Origin: Pseudomonas sp. GD03944 | GTDB taxonomy: Bacteria > Pseudomonadota > Gammaproteobacteria > Pseudomonadales > Pseudomonadaceae | NCBI RefSeq assembly: GCF_029839275.1 | Contig: NZ_JAOCAH010000001.1 | Location: 62,001 to 126,000, forward strand | Length of the DNA: 64,000 nucleotides | Direction of reading: 5' to 3' | Shown here: piece by piece, positions 61,481 to 64,000 of the stretch | How positions within the stretch are numbered: the first letter of the stretch is position 1 | How the letters are laid out: each line of letters opens with the position of its first letter | Position numbers and translations under genes: made by a program | Notes under the pieces: model-generated | What the model was told of the DNA's origin: nothing | Databases searched by the model: none | Seen by the model: only the letters and a program-made list of their open reading frames with translations

Positions 61481-63007
61481 ATGCGCTCTCTGACCCTGCA
61501 TCTGAAAGTCCTGATCACGCTCCTGGTGAGCCTGGGCATTCTGATTACGGCTTACCAAATCTTCGTTCTCGGCATTCCGGTCACCGAGGATGAAACCGAC
61601 GACCTGTGGAACATCGATGCCAGAGTCGAATTCCAGGCCAACCCGCGCGAGCCGGTAAAGCTGCAGATGTACGTGCCGCCGCTCAACCAGGACTACGTCA
61701 GCCTCAACGAGAGCTTCATCTCGAACAACTACGGCGTGAGCATCAACCGCGCCGACGGCAACCGCCGCGTGACCTGGTCCGCGCGCCGTGCCAGTGGCAA
61801 GCAGACCCTCTACTACCGCCTGGTCCTGACCAAGCGCTACAGCGGTGAGCAGACCACCACCAAGGGCCCGATCTTCCGCGACAGCATCCCGGTCGAAGGC
61901 CCGGAGAAAATCGCCGCCGAAGCACTGCTGGCCCCGATTCGCCAGCACTCGGCCGACGTCGAGACCTTCATCAGCGAAACCATCAAGCGTTTCAACAACA
62001 CCAACGACGACAACGTGAAGCTGTTGCTGGCCGGCGATGCCTCGACCATCAACAAGGCCAAGGCCATCGAGCTGCTGCTGTCCATCGCCCACGTGCCGAT
62101 GGAGCGCGTGCACACCATCCGCCTGGCCGCCGAGATCCAGCAGAGCCCGGAACTGTGGCTGCGCAGCTTCAACGGCGACAAGTGGCTGTACTTCAACCCC
62201 GAGACCGGTGAGCAAGGCATGCCGGCCGACCGCCTGGTGTGGTGGATCGGCGACGACAACCTGGTCACCCTCGAAGGCGGCAAGCAGGCCCAAGTCAGCT
62301 TCAGCCTGAACAACAGCGAGATGAACGCCATCCGCCTGGCCAAGCTGACCGACGAGAACACCGACGCCGACTTCCTCGAGTATTCGCTGTACGGCCTGCC
62401 GCTGCAGACCCAGCAGACCTTCATGATCATGGTCATGATCCCGATCGGCGTGCTGGTCATCCTGATCCTGCGCAACCTCGGCGGCCTGCAGACCCTGGGT
62501 ACCTTCACCCCGGTGCTGATCGCCCTGGCGTTCCGCGAAACCCAGCTGGGCTTCGGCATCATGCTGTTCACGGTGATCACGGCCCTTGGCCTGTCACTGC
62601 GCTCGTACCTGGAACACCTCAAGTTGCAGATGCTGCCGCGCCTGTCGGTGGTGCTGACCTTCGTGGTGGTGCTGATCGCCGCGATCAGCCTGTTCAGTCA
62701 CAAGCTCGGCCTCGAACGTGGCCTGTCGGTCGCCCTGTTCCCGATGGTGATCCTGACCATGACCATCGAGCGCCTGTCCATCACCTGGGAAGAACGTGGC
62801 GGCAGCCATGCCTTCAAGGTCGCCATCGGCACCCTGTTCGCCGCGACCCTGGCGCACCTGCTGATGAGCATTCCGGAGCTGGTCTACTTCGTGTTCACCT
62901 TCCCGGCCGTGCTGATGGTCCTGGTTGGCTTCATGCTGGCGATGGGTCGCTACCGCGGCTACCGCCTGACCGAACTGTTCCGTTTCAAAGCCTTCCTGAA
63001 GGATTGA
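61481..63007 (+). CDS. Membrane protein with inactive transglutaminase fused to a multi-helix domain
   Basis: A 508-residue protein. One N-terminal helix (about 8-28), a periplasmic part (about 30-300) that contains a transglutaminase-like fold (ELLLSIAHVPMERVHTIRLA, WLRSFNGDKWLYFNPETGEQG) without a clear Cys-His-Asp triad, and about seven C-terminal membrane helices (from residue 310, TFMIMVMIPIGVLVILIL). The family is labelled inactive transglutaminase / 7TM. Function not known. Ends 3 bp before the ligase gene. Confidence 0.85.
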   Translation: MRSLTLHLKVLITLLVSLGILITAYQIFVLGIPVTEDETDDLWNIDARVEFQANPREPVKLQMYVPPLNQDYVSLNESFISNNYGVSINRADGNRRVTWSARRASGKQTLYYRLVLTKRYSGEQTTTKGPIFRDSIPVEGPEKIAAEALLAPIRQHSADVETFISETIKRFNNTNDDNVKLLLAGDASTINKAKAIELLLSIAHVPMERVHTIRLAAEIQQSPELWLRSFNGDKWLYFNPETGEQGMPADRLVWWIGDDNLVTLEGGKQAQVSFSLNNSEMNAIRLAKLTDENTDADFLEYSLYGLPLQTQQTFMIMVMIPIGVLVILILRNLGGLQTLGTFTPVLIALAFRETQLGFGIMLFTVITALGLSLRSYLEHLKLQMLPRLSVVLTFVVVLIAAISLFSHKLGLERGLSVALFPMVILTMTIERLSITWEERGGSHAFKVAIGTLFAATLAHLLMSIPELVYFVFTFPAVLMVLVGFMLAMGRYRGYRLTELFRFKAFLKD

Positions 63008-63010
63008 GCC

Positions 63011-63997
63011 ATGATCGGTCTGTGGAAGACATGGAAGGCCCTCGAAGCCAAAGGCATCATGGGCATCAACCGACGCAATGCGGACTACGTGCTGAAGTAC
63101 AACCAACGGCACCTCTACCCCATCGTCGATGACAAGATCATCACCAAGGAGCGCGCCATCCAGGCCGGGATCCATGTCCCGGAAATGTATGGCGTGATCT
63201 CCACCGAGAAGGAAATCGACAACCTCGACACGATCATCGGCGGGCGCACCGATTTCGTCGTCAAGCCGGCACAGGGTGCCGGCGGTGACGGCATCCTGGT
63301 GATCGCCGACCGCTTCGAGGACCGCTACAAGACCGTCTCGGGCAAGATCATCAGCCACGAGGAAATCGAGCAGCAGATCTCCAGCATCCTCTCGGGCCTG
63401 TACTCCCTGGGCGGTCACCGCGACCGCGCGCTGATCGAATACCGCGTCACACCGGACCAGATCTTCAAGAGCATCAGCTACGAAGGCGTGCCGGACATCC
63501 GCATCATCGTGCTGATGGGCTACCCGGTCATGGCCATGCTGCGCCTGCCGACACGCCAGTCCGGCGGCAAGGCCAACCTGCACCAGGGCGCGATCGGCGT
63601 GGGTGTGGACCTGGCCACCGGCGTGACCCTGCGCGGCACCTGGCTGAACAACAAGATCACCAAGCACCCGGACACCACCAACGCGGTGGACGGCGTGCAA
63701 CTGCCCAACTGGGACGGCTTCATGCGCCTGGCGGCGGGTTGCTACGAGCTGTGCGGCCTGGGCTACATCGGGGTCGACATGGTGCTGGACCAGGAAAAGG
63801 GCCCGCTGATCCTGGAGCTCAACGCCCGCCCGGGCCTGAACATCCAGATCGCCAACGACTGCGGCCTCACCCACCGCGCCCACGCCGTGGAAGCGCGCCT
63901 GGTCGAGTTGGCCGCCAAGGGCATCAAGGAAACCGCGGAAGAGCGCATGCGCTTCTCCCAGGAGCTGTTCGGCCACATCCCGGCCGCCCCGCTCTGA
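63011..63997 (+). CDS. Alpha-L-glutamate ligase-like protein (RimK-related ATP-grasp)
   Basis: A 328-residue ATP-grasp enzyme without signal peptide. Typical blocks are DFVVKPAQGAGGDGILVI (ATP-binding loop), a YRVTPDQIF segment, and LILELNARPGLNIQIAN with the Mg-binding Glu and Asn. Related ligases add glutamate to peptide carboxyl groups. Coexpressed with a protease and an inactive transglutaminase; the acceptor is unknown. The stop is at 63995-63997, and only 3 bases of the window follow. Confidence 0.88.
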   Translation: MIGLWKTWKALEAKGIMGINRRNADYVLKYNQRHLYPIVDDKIITKERAIQAGIHVPEMYGVISTEKEIDNLDTIIGGRTDFVVKPAQGAGGDGILVIADRFEDRYKTVSGKIISHEEIEQQISSILSGLYSLGGHRDRALIEYRVTPDQIFKSISYEGVPDIRIIVLMGYPVMAMLRLPTRQSGGKANLHQGAIGVGVDLATGVTLRGTWLNNKITKHPDTTNAVDGVQLPNWDGFMRLAAGCYELCGLGYIGVDMVLDQEKGPLILELNARPGLNIQIANDCGLTHRAHAVEARLVELAAKGIKETAEERMRFSQELFGHIPAAPL

Positions 63998-64000
63998 GCC

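Overview
The window is about 64 kb of GC-rich chromosome from a Pseudomonas, most likely a relative of the P. aeruginosa / P. resinovorans / P. alcaligenes side of the genus. The evidence is gene content and order. The run oprF-sigX-cmpX-crfX-zntB-rraA-hydrolase-ppsA/ppsR, followed in the other direction by cobA, nitrate reductase, nirD, nirB, a phosphatase-kinase, an MFS nitrate transporter and a PL7 lyase, is the arrangement remembered from P. aeruginosa PAO1. EF-P with its modifying enzyme EarP, and the acnD/prpF form of the methylcitrate cycle, also fit. No rRNA, CRISPR array, complete insertion sequence or origin was seen.

Layout. 1-12,330: housekeeping and small regulators (end of an HD-domain gene, DUF4404, queF, pyrF, a YcaQ-type glycosylase, DUF1127 with a LysR gene, a TSUP transporter with a LysR gene, RDD protein, efp, earP, a lipoprotein). 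12,337-17,829: a lower-GC island between two diverged copies of the 3' end and terminator of tRNA-Ser(GGA). It carries an E. coli-like mqsRA pair with its operator, a lipoprotein, a pseudogene with three in-frame stops, a large DUF262-AlbA_2 fusion that looks like a defence gene, and a phage-type repressor facing a frameshifted partner. 17,990-25,586: lipid and ion genes (enoyl-CoA hydratase family, acyltransferase, CorA), an amidotransferase and a string of very small exported or membrane proteins, ending with a small gene behind a LexA box.

25,812-43,484: a nitrate assimilation region on the + strand. An ABC nitrate transporter (nrtABC), an MFS nitrate transporter, a PP2C-kinase fusion, nitrite reductase (nirBD), nitrate reductase and cobA (siroheme) form a full route from outside nitrate to ammonium. 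Three promoters in it share one design: a sigma-54 promoter, hairpins with six-base loops of the ANTAR (NasT/NasR) type, the last overlapping the 5' arm of an intrinsic terminator, then the gene. This implies joint control by nitrogen limitation (NtrC/sigma-54) and by nitrate (NasS-NasT antitermination), although nasS and nasT are not in the window.

44,049-53,170: envelope stress and central metabolism (oprF, sigX, cmpX, crfX, zntB-like, rraA, hydrolase, ppsA, ppsR). 53,193-60,629: methylcitrate cycle operon gntR-prpB-prpC-acnD-prpF, with TTGTCGACA operators at the gntR start. 60,939-63,997: a three-gene unit of a periplasmic retropepsin-like protease, a membrane protein with an inactive transglutaminase domain, and an ATP-grasp glutamate ligase, whose joint function is poorly described. 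Several palindromic repeat families fill the gaps; one composite of about 285 bp is present twice.
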